A stretch of DNA of 13,550 bases from Candidatus Woesearchaeota archaeon (GCA_030751555.1 JASMFX010000003.1:1-13550); one strand, 5' to 3'; shown: positions 7,542 to 13,325, counted from the stretch's first letter. Translations and numbers: made by a program. Notes: generated by a model not told the origin, from the sequence alone.

Positions 7542-8009
7542 CTATACTGGCATCGAACAGCCAGTTAATGCTGCTAATTTATCAAATGATTGTGCATTCT
7601 CTATTTTTTCTCCCTTAATAATCCATGTGGGGGTAATCTTAATCTCAGGGCCATTTGTAAAGTCCCTGTAGTCAATATGCTTTATTGATCTGCCAAACAT
7701 TGCTATCTGTCCTTTCGTGTATTGGCAAAAATCAGCTCCATACATCACTGCTCCTGCATCAGATAGGCATTTTGCAAATCCATCAACAGGTCCAGGCCTG
7801 AAGTAATACGAATACACAGGCACTGCAATGATAATCAATACAATCACTCCAACAATCCCTACCATCATACCCATGGACTTTTTCTTCTTGCTTTTCTCCT
7901 CATGGATAGACTCATGAAATTGCTCTCGTTCTTCATGCTCCTCGTGAGCTTTGTGACTCTCTAGCTTCTGTTTCTGCAGCTTTAATTGATGCTTTGTAAG
8001 TTTCTTCAT
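7542..8009 (-). CDS. Membrane-anchored thioredoxin-like protein with degenerate active site (VKOR-partner type)
   Basis: A charged His/Lys/Glu-rich coiled coil (1-45) precedes a membrane span (about 47-69) and a compact thioredoxin-like domain (75-151). The sequence around Cys81, YGADFC (90-95), ITPTWII with cis-Pro127, and LTGC (148-151) resembles the thioredoxin domains that accompany VKOR disulfide-forming enzymes, where the active site is usually CPHC. Here it reads CQYT: Cys95 remains but the second cysteine is Thr98. A single-cysteine site can trap mixed disulfides or bind ligands but cannot cycle alone, although Cys81 or Cys151 could take part. No VKOR is encoded in the window. The start lies seven bases from the lipoprotein stop, without a clear Shine-Dalgarno. 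Confidence 0.82.
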   Translation of the reverse strand: MKKLTKHQLKLQKQKLESHKAHEEHEEREQFHESIHEEKSKKKKSMGMMVGIVGVIVLIIIAVPVYSYYFRPGPVDGFAKCLSDAGAVMYGADFCQYTKGQIAMFGRSIKHIDYRDFTNGPEIKITPTWIIKGEKIENAQSFDKLAALTGCSMPV

Positions 8010-8015
8010 CTATCA

Positions 8016-8222
8016 TCAAGCAGCCTTAGCCAAACCTGGCACTCCAACAGCAACCTCTTCTACATTTCCATCTCCTGGAGCAGCAACACCGCAGCCTCCA
8101 CCAACATACCTTTGATCATTCTGGTAGCTGGCAGCTCCTGTGCTCTGATACCCAGAGGATGCGCATCCTGCTAAAAGGGAAACACCAAGCATTAATATTA
8201 ATAATACATATGCTATTTTCAT
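8016..8222 (-). CDS. Small predicted lipoprotein with internal VGGGC motif
   Basis: This 68-residue protein starts with a textbook bacterial-type lipoprotein signal: a basic start, a hydrophobic core and the lipobox LAGC with Cys20 as the lipidated residue. The mature part is only about 49 residues, mostly Gly, Ala, Ser and Val, with one further cysteine in YVGGGCG (39-45). That motif resembles the MVGGC ends of the two proteins encoded further along the operon. It is first in the minus-strand set, preceded by GGGGAGGT at 8228-8235 and by TATA-like elements. It would be a natural substrate of the Lgt homologues in this window. No named family is recognised, and function is unknown. Lipidation in this organism is inference. 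Confidence 0.8.
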   Translation of the reverse strand: MKIAYVLLILMLGVSLLAGCASSGYQSTGAASYQNDQRYVGGGCGVAAPGDGNVEEVAVGVPGLAKAA

Positions 8223-8227
8223 TTTTT

Positions 8228-8235
8228 ACCTCCCC
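8228..8235 (-). promoter_or_regulatory. Shine-Dalgarno of the operon's first gene
   Basis: GGGGAGGT on the minus strand lies five bases before the lipoprotein ATG. Its strength shows that this transcript has a leader and is not leaderless, unlike the ArsR and methyltransferase genes in the same window. Confidence 0.75.
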
Positions 8236-8268
8236 ACATAATAATATTCAATTCAAAGCTTCCTGGGG

Positions 8269-8282
8269 TTTAAATATTTTTC
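8269..8282 (-). promoter_or_regulatory. TATA/BRE-like promoter element for the redox operon, proximal
   Basis: On the minus strand an A-rich BRE-like CGAAAAA runs into TATTTAAA (8276-8269). A start site about 25 bases on, near 8247, would leave a 25-base leader containing the Shine-Dalgarno. This spacing makes it the better of two candidates for the minus-strand operon. Position alone supports it. Confidence 0.5.
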
Positions 8283-8292
8283 GGTCTTGACC

Positions 8293-8323
8293 TGTAAATT
8301 CAAAGCTTTACACCTTTTGTAAA
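8293..8323. promoter_or_regulatory. Predicted BlaI-type operator (TGTAAA/TTTACA half-sites)
   Basis: Three half-sites alternate here: TGTAAA at 8293-8298, TTTACA at 8307-8312 and TGTAAA at 8318-8323. The last two form a perfect 6-bp inverted repeat with a 5-base spacer, and the first two form a second with an 8-base spacer. BlaI/MecI repressors recognise TACA/TGTA dyads, and a BlaI-family gene starts 134 bases away. The site lies between the two candidate promoters of the minus-strand operon. Confidence 0.6.
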
Positions 8324-8332
8324 AGTAACTAC

Positions 8333-8346
8333 TATTTAAACCTTTC
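8333..8346 (-). promoter_or_regulatory. Second TATA/BRE-like element for the redox operon, distal
   Basis: The minus strand reads GAAAGG followed by TTTAAATA (8340-8333), a good archaeal BRE/TATA match. Transcription would start near 8310, inside the TTTACA/TGTAAA operator at 8307-8323, which would allow direct repression. It could be a second promoter or the main one. Confidence 0.4.
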
Positions 8347-8397
8347 TATGACAACAAATCAAAATTATCTCATTCTGTTTTTCGTCAAAACTAAAGC

Positions 8398-8414
8398 TTT
8401 ACAAGAAACGTAAG
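8398..8414. promoter_or_regulatory. Possible second, imperfect BlaI-type operator
   Basis: TTTACA-AGAAA-CGTAAG has the same 5-base spacing as the site at 8307-8323, with four of six positions pairing. It touches the TATA box of the BlaI gene, where a bound repressor would block its own transcription. It is weaker than the other site. Confidence 0.4.
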
Positions 8415-8415
8415 A

Positions 8416-8423
8416 TTTATAAA
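8416..8423 (+). promoter_or_regulatory. TATA box of the BlaI-M56 unit
   Basis: TTTATAAA is centred about 38 bases before the ATG at 8457, so the transcript should start near 8446 with a very short leader and no Shine-Dalgarno. It is one of the window's clearest archaeal-type promoter elements. Confidence 0.6.
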
Positions 8424-8456
8424 CGCAATTGAGATAATGGATAAAGTGGGTATATA

Positions 8457-8807
8457 ATGAGCACTTCACTAAAAAAATTTGAAAGTATCCTAAGTCCTCT
8501 AGAGTTAGACGTTCTCAAAGTGCTCTGGAAAAAAAATCCATTAAAAGTTCGGGAAATCTACAATATTCTAAAACCAAAACAAAAGGTTGCACTCACATCT
8601 GTTGCTGTGATATTAGACAGACTCCATGAAAAAGGCATCGTATCAAGAGATGTAGAAAAAGGCAGAGGCGGCCTAAGATACATATATCATCCCTTAAAGG
8701 ACCAAGCGCAATTCGAGCGTTCTGTTATTGAAAACTCAGTAGATGGTCTGATCAACAAGTTTGGAAAGTCAGCTGTTGTTTATTTTAATGAGAGGTTTTC
8801 CAAGTAA
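8457..8807 (+). CDS. BlaI/MecI/CopY-family transcriptional repressor
   Basis: This 116-residue protein is a winged-helix repressor of the BlaI/MecI/CopY family. LSPLELDVLKVLW (12-24) is the usual first helix, TSVAVILDRLHEKGIV (47-62) the recognition helix region, and RYIYHPL (74-80) the wing and start of the linker. The C-terminal dimerisation helices (about 85-116) are short but near normal for a family of about 120 residues. It lacks the Cys-x-Cys end of copper-sensing CopY, so metal sensing by this protein itself is unlikely. The gene for an M56-type membrane protease starts one base after its stop, as in the bla and mec systems, where the protease cuts the repressor after a signal. Divergent orientation and dyad sites suggest it controls the redox operon and itself. 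Confidence 0.92.
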   Translation: MSTSLKKFESILSPLELDVLKVLWKKNPLKVREIYNILKPKQKVALTSVAVILDRLHEKGIVSRDVEKGRGGLRYIYHPLKDQAQFERSVIENSVDGLINKFGKSAVVYFNERFSK

Positions 8808-8808
8808 G

Positions 8809-9570
8809 ATGGCATGCATTGAATGCTCATTGAGTTTTTTTTATGATCCCTTTAAGATGGGGTTAGTTATTGTTTCACTTACACTTGCTCTTATATTTTT
8901 TATCATCCTGAAAACAGAAAAAAATCTTTCATTCAAGAAAAAGCTCAGCATTATGTATGCTCATATGTTCTTTTTACTATTTCCCTTTGTTTTCTTTGCT
9001 TTGTTTCAAGGTTGTCAAACACTTTTTCATAATTGTTCTCAATGGTCAAAGATAATCTCTCTTTTACTTATCACCGGAGGAATATCCCTTGCTTTAGGAG
9101 TATTTACAGGTCCTATTCTCTATGTGCAGAAGTATAAGAAGAAAACCATAGATAGTGGCCAACATTGGATCCATAATTTTACAGAACAGGAATCCAAAAA
9201 AATCAAGATAGACACTCCAGAAATCCATATTATTGACGATGCAAAGCCTAAGGCATTTTCTGTCAAGTATCTCAAAGCGCATGTCTTTGTCTCACTTGGC
9301 TTGATTGATCTTCTCACCAAGAAAGAAGTAGAAGCAGTTCTTTTACATGAACTTGCCCACGTCAAGAATAGATCTTCTTTTTTGAAATACTCTGCAAATC
9401 TCCTTAAAATGATAAGTCCTTTGGCTAGATTCACGACATTGCAATACGACACCAACAAAGAAGAACGCTTGGCTGATAGATTCGCCTCAACTCAGCAAAA
9501 AACAGCAAAATTCCTAGCGAGAGCAAGGAAAAAGATTAATGATTTCTATGAATTTTCTGTTAGTTCTTAG
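8809..9570 (+). CDS. BlaR1/MecR1-like M56 membrane zinc metalloprotease, sensor protease candidate
   Basis: This 253-residue protein has three membrane spans (about 17-34, 50-66 and 82-104) followed by a cytoplasmic peptidase domain with zinc motif HELAH (180-184) and third-ligand motif EERLAD (Glu219, Asp223). It is far shorter than BlaR1 (about 600) and has no penicillin-binding sensor domain. By the positive-inside rule the N-terminus and the loop between spans 2 and 3 face out, and all four cysteines are there: Cys3 and Cys6 in CIEC, and Cys69 and Cys76. An outside thiol or metal sensor that triggers cleavage of the BlaI-like repressor is a reasonable inference. I chose the ATG at 8809, one base after the BlaI stop and preceded by AGAGG; a TTG at 8761 would extend it into BlaI. 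M48 is the alternative family. Confidence 0.83.
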   Translation: MACIECSLSFFYDPFKMGLVIVSLTLALIFFIILKTEKNLSFKKKLSIMYAHMFFLLFPFVFFALFQGCQTLFHNCSQWSKIISLLLITGGISLALGVFTGPILYVQKYKKKTIDSGQHWIHNFTEQESKKIKIDTPEIHIIDDAKPKAFSVKYLKAHVFVSLGLIDLLTKKEVEAVLLHELAHVKNRSSFLKYSANLLKMISPLARFTTLQYDTNKEERLADRFASTQQKTAKFLARARKKINDFYEFSVSS

Positions 9571-9592
9571 CTTCAAATTTCCTGTCCAATAC

Positions 9593-9606
9593 CAAAACAT
9601 TTATAT
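9593..9606 (+). promoter_or_regulatory. TATA/BRE promoter of the ArsR unit, leaderless
   Basis: CAAAAC followed by TTTATAT (9600-9606) is centred about 27 bases before the ATG at 9630, so transcription should begin at or next to the start codon. A leaderless mRNA of this kind is typical of archaea. Confidence 0.65.
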
Positions 9607-9609
9607 GCT

Positions 9610-9649
9610 TCATATGATTATTAAATCATATGATATGCAAATCATATGA
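9610..9649. promoter_or_regulatory. ArsR operator: 10-bp inverted repeat plus a third copy
   Basis: TCATATGATT (9610-9619) and AATCATATGA (9624-9633) are perfect inverted copies around the 4-base spacer ATTA, and AATCATATGA recurs at 9640-9649. The dyad lies between the TATA box and the first codons, where a bound ArsR dimer would block transcription start. A third half-site inside the gene could extend binding. This is strong evidence for self-regulation by metal-released ArsR. Confidence 0.78.
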
Positions 9650-9953
9650 GCCATTCTTCAAAACACTGGCAGATCCAAGTAAATTAGAGATTATTAATCT
9701 ACTCAGCAAATCTTCTCTATCAGTTTCAGAATTATGTAAAAAAACAGGGTTTGAGCAGAGCCGTGTAAGCCATAATATGAAATCTCTACTCGAAAGAGGA
9801 TTTGTAACTGTTAAACCCCACGGAAAAGAAAGAATCTATGCCTTGGATGAAAAAGAAATCATTCCAATCCTAACCTTAGTTGATAAGCACGTTGAAAGAT
9901 ATGATAAACATCTTTGTAAGTGTCATGAAAAACTTTGGAGAAAAAAACAATGA
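9630..9953 (+). CDS. ArsR/SmtB-family metal-responsive repressor
   Basis: This 107-residue winged-helix repressor has the family layout: LADPSKLEIINLL (13-25), the helix-turn-helix SVSELCKKTGFEQSRVSHNMK (Cys36 in the first helix) and a wing with GKERIY (65-70). Possible metal ligands are Cys3, Cys36 and the C-terminal cluster His87, His94, Cys96, Cys98 and His99 in HLCKCH. The C-terminal site recalls alpha-5 type sensors of Zn, Ni or Co, while the helix cysteine recalls arsenic/copper types, so the inducer cannot be assigned. The start codon is set by the leaderless promoter. The next gene overlaps by four bases (ATGA), and a permease follows, giving a classic metal-resistance arrangement. 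Confidence 0.9.
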   Translation: MICKSYEPFFKTLADPSKLEIINLLSKSSLSVSELCKKTGFEQSRVSHNMKSLLERGFVTVKPHGKERIYALDEKEIIPILTLVDKHVERYDKHLCKCHEKLWRKKQ

Positions 9954-10339
9954 ATATCGAATATGGAATAAAGAAACAAGTAACTCTAACTTATGAAGAA
10001 GCTGTTGAAAAAGCAAGAACTGAATTAAAAAAAGAGAAGTTTGGCATCCTCACAGAGATTAATGTCCCGGAGAAGCTCAAGGAAAAGTTAGATGTGGACG
10101 TAGAAAAATACATCATCTTAGGTGCATGCCATCCTCCTAGTGCCTATAAAGCCTTCCAAGCTGAGCAGGATATTGGATTAATGTTGCCTTGTAATGTTAT
10201 TGTCTATGAAAAAGACAATAAAGTTACTGTTGCTGCTATCAAGCCAACAACTGCTATGGGAATGATTGATAATCCTAATCTAAAAGCTATTGCTAATGAA
10301 GTTGAGGAAAAATTGAAAAAAGTAGTGGAGATCATCTAA
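9950..10339 (+). CDS. DUF302 domain protein
   Basis: This 129-residue cytoplasmic protein belongs to the DUF302 family, recognised by GACHPPSAYKAF (58-69) and LMLPCNVIVYE (77-87) with Cys60, His61 and Cys81. The biochemical role is unknown; members often sit beside copper, arsenic or sulfur genes, and the conserved Cys/His hint at metal or thiol chemistry. The ATG at 9950 shares the ATGA overlap with the ArsR stop, so translation is probably coupled. An in-frame ATG at 9935 would start inside ArsR and add five residues atypical of the family. The protein looks complete. It ends one base before the permease start. Confidence 0.9.
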   Translation: MNIEYGIKKQVTLTYEEAVEKARTELKKEKFGILTEINVPEKLKEKLDVDVEKYIILGACHPPSAYKAFQAEQDIGLMLPCNVIVYEKDNKVTVAAIKPTTAMGMIDNPNLKAIANEVEEKLKKVVEII

Positions 10340-10340
10340 A

Positions 10341-11435
10341 ATGCCAAAAGATCCTATCTGCGGAATGGAAGGCTCGATTAAAGCACAAGGCCATGATTCT
10401 TGCTGTGATCAAGGCATTAAGGTTTTTGAAAAACAAATAAAAGGAAAAAAATATCCATGGTATCTTGAGAAGTTTTGGGTTGTCATATACTTATCAATTT
10501 TCATCCTCACCATTTCCTATCTTTTTACACCTTTATTCCCTGTCTGGGAAGCTTTCTGGGATTTTTTTAAGATGATCTGGTGGGCAATCCTATTAGGATT
10601 AGTGATCGGGGCTATTATCGACTACTATATTCCACAAGAATACATAACAAGATTCCTAGCAGGCTCAAAAAGAACAACAATCCTTAACGCTGCTCTGTTC
10701 GGATTAATCATGAGTGCCTGCTGCCACGGAATCCTAGCTATCGCAATCCAGCTCCACAAAAAGGGGGCATCCATTCCAGCCGTAGTAACCTTCCTACTGG
10801 CATCACCATGGGCTAACATACCTATCACAATCCTCTTATTTGGTTTTTTCGGAGTCAAAGCCCTGCTTTTGGTAGTATCTGCCCTAATCATTGCAGTAAT
10901 AACAGGTTTTATCTATCAATTCTTAGAAAAAAGAAACTTGATAGAACAATCTCCAAAACACACCACTAAGGACTTTCCTTTCTGGCAGGATGTTGCCAAG
11001 CGCTGGAAATCACACACCTTTAATTTCAAAAAGGACTCCAAAGAACTAGCCCGAAGCATGTGGTCTCTGAATAAAATGGTCACCTACTGGATCTTAATCG
11101 GAATGATTCTCGCTGCCTTCGCCAGAGCCTTTGTCCCAACACATTTCTTCCACCAATATATGGGTGCAACTTTTCTAGGTCTTGTGGTAACCCTAATTAT
11201 CGCAACAGTCATCGAGGTCTGCTCAGAAGGATCTTCCCCATTAGCCTTTGAGATCTACAATCAAACAGGAGCTTTTGGGAACTCATTTACATTTCTTATG
11301 GCAGGAGTTGCTACAGACTATACAGAGATCGGCCTACTCTGGAGCAATATTGGAAGGAAAACAGCACTCTGGTTACCTGTCGTGACTGTTCCTCAGATTT
11401 TTATTCTTGGTTATTTATTCAATCTATTAATTTAA
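10341..11435 (+). CDS. ArsP/DUF318-type permease, putative metal(loid) or thiol exporter
   Basis: This 364-residue polytopic permease carries both cysteine signatures of the ArsP_1/DUF318 family (SO_0444-type Cu/Zn efflux or organoarsenical permeases): ACCHG (126-130) in one half and EVCSEGSSP (292-300) in the other, each next to membrane helices, which suggests an internal repeat. The N-terminal 25 residues hold DPICGM (4-9) and a His18/Cys21/Cys22 cluster; the first is the metal motif of YHS and related domains, though the rest of YHS is absent. A cytoplasmic loop (about 195-240) joins the halves. It is the last gene of the ArsR unit, so the substrate is probably the metal(loid) that ArsR senses. 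Arsenic, copper and zinc all remain possible. Confidence 0.86.
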   Translation: MPKDPICGMEGSIKAQGHDSCCDQGIKVFEKQIKGKKYPWYLEKFWVVIYLSIFILTISYLFTPLFPVWEAFWDFFKMIWWAILLGLVIGAIIDYYIPQEYITRFLAGSKRTTILNAALFGLIMSACCHGILAIAIQLHKKGASIPAVVTFLLASPWANIPITILLFGFFGVKALLLVVSALIIAVITGFIYQFLEKRNLIEQSPKHTTKDFPFWQDVAKRWKSHTFNFKKDSKELARSMWSLNKMVTYWILIGMILAAFARAFVPTHFFHQYMGATFLGLVVTLIIATVIEVCSEGSSPLAFEIYNQTGAFGNSFTFLMAGVATDYTEIGLLWSNIGRKTALWLPVVTVPQIFILGYLFNLLI

Positions 11436-11442
11436 CCAATCA

Positions 11443-11452
11443 TTTTATAAAA
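11443..11452 (+). promoter_or_regulatory. TATA box of the methyltransferase gene, leaderless
   Basis: TTTTATAAAA is centred about 27 bases before the ATG at 11475, predicting a transcript that begins at or within a base or two of the start codon. It starts only eight bases after the permease stop, so this gene can be transcribed independently of the ArsR unit. Confidence 0.6.
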
Positions 11453-11474
11453 AACAATCAATTACATACAAAAA

Positions 11475-12077
11475 ATGGGAATAGTATATCCTCTTGGTGG
11501 AAAGCTCTATGATCTTCTTGATGAGCATTATGAAAAATCTAGGTATGCAAAGATAAGAAAGCATATGCTTGGGAATCTTGGTAATACTATTCTTGATGCT
11601 GGCTGCGGCACAGGAAGAAATTTTCAATATTTTTCTCCAAATGCAAAGATAAATGGGGTTGATCTCTCTCCAAAAATGCTTGAGGCTGCAAAAAAAAGAG
11701 CTCAAAATGCAAAAATCCCAATAAAACTTGAAAGGATGAATCTGACAAACTTGCATTTCAAAGATAACCTGTTTGACAATGTTGTTGCAACCTTTGTATT
11801 GTGTGTTTTGCCTAAGAAATATGAACAACAGGCACTTAAGGAGCTAATTCGAGTTGCAAAACCTGGAGCAAAACTACATTTTTTAGAGTATGTTTATTCA
11901 CAAGATCCAGTAAGAAACCTTACAATGAAAGCAACCTCATTTATCCCAAAATTACTCTACTCAATAAGGTTTGGCTCTACATTTCCTTTACTTGAAAAAG
12001 AGGATCAGCTAAAAATTGAAAAAGTCAGCTTTGTCCATGATGATGTCATAAGACTGATTGTTGGAAGAAAATTATGA
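11475..12077 (+). CDS. Class I SAM-dependent methyltransferase
   Basis: This 200-residue protein has the Rossmann methyltransferase motifs: I, ILDAGCGTGRN (39-49); post-I, GVDLSPKML (61-69); and a motif-IV region, LFDNVVATFVL (99-109), with a following KELIRVAKPGAKL (122-134) typical of the UbiE/METTL7-like group. The C-terminal third (about 140-200) is basic and hydrophobic and may touch the membrane. The substrate cannot be read from sequence; lipid or quinone-type small molecules are possible. It lacks the cysteines needed for arsenite methylation (only Cys44 and Cys110 are seen), so it is not an ArsM. Its leaderless promoter starts just after the permease gene. It converges on the second Lgt gene 36 bases away, with no clear terminator hairpin between them. 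Confidence 0.88.
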   Translation: MGIVYPLGGKLYDLLDEHYEKSRYAKIRKHMLGNLGNTILDAGCGTGRNFQYFSPNAKINGVDLSPKMLEAAKKRAQNAKIPIKLERMNLTNLHFKDNLFDNVVATFVLCVLPKKYEQQALKELIRVAKPGAKLHFLEYVYSQDPVRNLTMKATSFIPKLLYSIRFGSTFPLLEKEDQLKIEKVSFVHDDVIRLIVGRKL

Positions 12078-12113
12078 TCTGTAGTCCTTGAATCAACCCC
12101 TACCTTCTTCATC

Positions 12114-12866
12114 TTACTCTTTGTAATATTTGTAATACACCCAAACAGTCACAACAACCATTCCCAAACTCAGCCACTGCCCTAATGATAATCCAAGAAC
12201 TCTTGCATTCTCTCTAAAAAAATCAACAACAAACCTGCTTATTCCCATCAATCCAAAGAACATCCAAAAGAGATAGCCATCTTTATATTCTTTTTTTGAT
12301 ACAGCCCAAACAATCCCAAGCACAACAGTGCGTGCTATTGCTCCATAGATCTGGCTTGGATGCCTGCAGCCCTCTGCATGAGGAAACTTAAAGCACCATG
12401 AAACATTCGTAACAGTGCCCCATAACTCTCCATTCACAAAATTCGCAATCCTTCCAAGCACTAAAGCAATTGCAGCAGGAATCACCAAAATATCAGCCAT
12501 CCTTCCAATAGGGATGCCTCTCTTTTTGCAGAACCAATAGCCAACAGCCATCCCTCCTAAAATCCCTCCGTGGAAAGCCAATCCTCCTTGCCAAACATAA
12601 AGAATTTTTAAAGGATCTGAGAGATAAAATCCAGGATTCCAGAAAAACACATGGACAAGCCTAGCACCCACAATTATCCCTAAAGCAAGATAGAGAACAA
12701 AATTGTCAATATCATCCTCGCTGATTTCCAATCTTCCTTTTTTCTTTGCCTGCTTCAGAAAAAGAAAAGCAAGCAAAAATCCTAATGCATAGACAATCCC
12801 ATAGAATCTTATCTCAAGCGGCCCTACTTGCAATAATGTGGGATTAATAGCGTGGACAAAACCCAT
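12114..12866 (-). CDS. lgt: Prolipoprotein diacylglyceryl transferase, canonical form
   Basis: This 250-residue membrane enzyme has the normal Lgt length and nearly all its signature residues: RFYG (20-23), the HGG motif with His99, GRIANFVNGELWG (138-150), HPSQIYGA (169-176; family members usually have Glu where Gly175 is) and SRFVVDFFRE (210-219). It should transfer a diacylglyceryl group to lipobox cysteines on the outer side of the membrane. Unlike the Lgt-thioredoxin fusion it keeps the catalytic His and the NGE segment. It begins two bases after the DoxX gene with GAGGA before the ATG, so the two are co-transcribed. Lgt is typical of bacteria; its lipid donor in an archaeal membrane is unclear. 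No signal peptidase II gene is seen in the window. Confidence 0.93.
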   Translation of the reverse strand: MGFVHAINPTLLQVGPLEIRFYGIVYALGFLLAFLFLKQAKKKGRLEISEDDIDNFVLYLALGIIVGARLVHVFFWNPGFYLSDPLKILYVWQGGLAFHGGILGGMAVGYWFCKKRGIPIGRMADILVIPAAIALVLGRIANFVNGELWGTVTNVSWCFKFPHAEGCRHPSQIYGAIARTVVLGIVWAVSKKEYKDGYLFWMFFGLMGISRFVVDFFRENARVLGLSLGQWLSLGMVVVTVWVYYKYYKE

Positions 12867-12868
12867 TT

Positions 12869-13324
12869 TTAACTATCCTCAGGATCACGGTCAAAGAGAT
12901 AGAGTATTTTTAACAAAAGATTACTCTTTCCATACCGTAATTTAATTTTTCTGTCAAGACTCCAAGTATCATCCCCTCTTAGGAAGATGCATAGTGTAAT
13001 CAAACCTAATCCGAGATCTCTGATTCCTGTATCATTGTAGCCGAGAGATATTGCGATTCCAACAAGTTGAAGCCCGAGAATGAACGCAGCAATCCTCGTA
13101 AACAAACCTAATAGTAAAAGCAATCCCAACACTGTGTGAACCACTCCATTTATGGTAACAAAAGTGGTAGGCTCTATTGGAAGTTGAAACACCCATCCTG
13201 GAAGAAAACCAATCCACGATTGAGCATCAAACAGCTGATTCAAACCAAACCATAAAAAAACCAAGCTGATGATAATCCTAATTAATCCACTCGCCTTAAA
13301 CCGATTATCATCAAAAAATTTCAT
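12869..13324 (-). CDS. DoxX-family small membrane protein
   Basis: This 151-residue protein has the four-helix DoxX/DoxD-like fold pattern: spans at about 13-28, 52-72, 76-96 and 102-116, with LIRIIISLVFLWFGLNQLF (14-32) and LLLLLGLFTRIAA (67-79) as family-like segments, then a charged tail (120-151). DoxX-family proteins are small membrane proteins, some of them subunits of thiosulfate:quinone oxidoreductase or partners in oxidative-stress complexes. For most the role is unproven. The ATG is two bases after the cupredoxin stop, and the next gene, Lgt, starts two bases after its own stop. The operon suggests a role near a copper protein outside the cell. Confidence 0.85.
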   Translation of the reverse strand: MKFFDDNRFKASGLIRIIISLVFLWFGLNQLFDAQSWIGFLPGWVFQLPIEPTTFVTINGVVHTVLGLLLLLGLFTRIAAFILGLQLVGIAISLGYNDTGIRDLGLGLITLCIFLRGDDTWSLDRKIKLRYGKSNLLLKILYLFDRDPEDS

Positions 13325-13325
13325 C

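Larger units (their letters stand above)
8252..8403. repeat. Three AAAGCTT-centred repeats in the divergent promoter region
   Basis: TTCAAAGCTT occurs at 8252-8261 and again at 8299-8308. CAAAGCTTTACA (8301-8312) is closely matched by TAAAGCTTTACA (8392-8403), giving an identical 11-base AAAGCTTTACA in two places. Each copy contains the palindrome AAGCTT. Two copies abut the TTTACA operator half-sites and the third sits near the proximal TATA element, so they may be part of an extended recognition sequence. Confidence 0.5.

Noticed and set aside
9120..9458. Minus-strand frame of 112 codons opposite the M56 protease
   Set aside because: It is antisense to the HELAH-containing domain and has no recognisable features.
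8457..9570. BlaI/M56 pair read as a beta-lactam resistance system
   Set aside because: No penicillin-binding sensor domain and no beta-lactamase or PBP gene is present; the neighbours are redox genes.
11445..11828. Open frame of 127 codons on the minus strand over the methyltransferase start
   Set aside because: It overlaps a clear methyltransferase with all SAM motifs and its leaderless promoter; the translation is unstructured Cys/Lys/Ile-rich sequence.
11475..12077. Methyltransferase read as arsenite methyltransferase (ArsM) because of the nearby ArsR unit
   Set aside because: The required arsenic-binding cysteines are absent and it has its own promoter.
12078..12113. Terminator between the convergent methyltransferase and Lgt genes
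   Set aside because: No stable hairpin or clear T-run was seen in the 36 bases; archaeal termination could still occur on weak T-rich signals.
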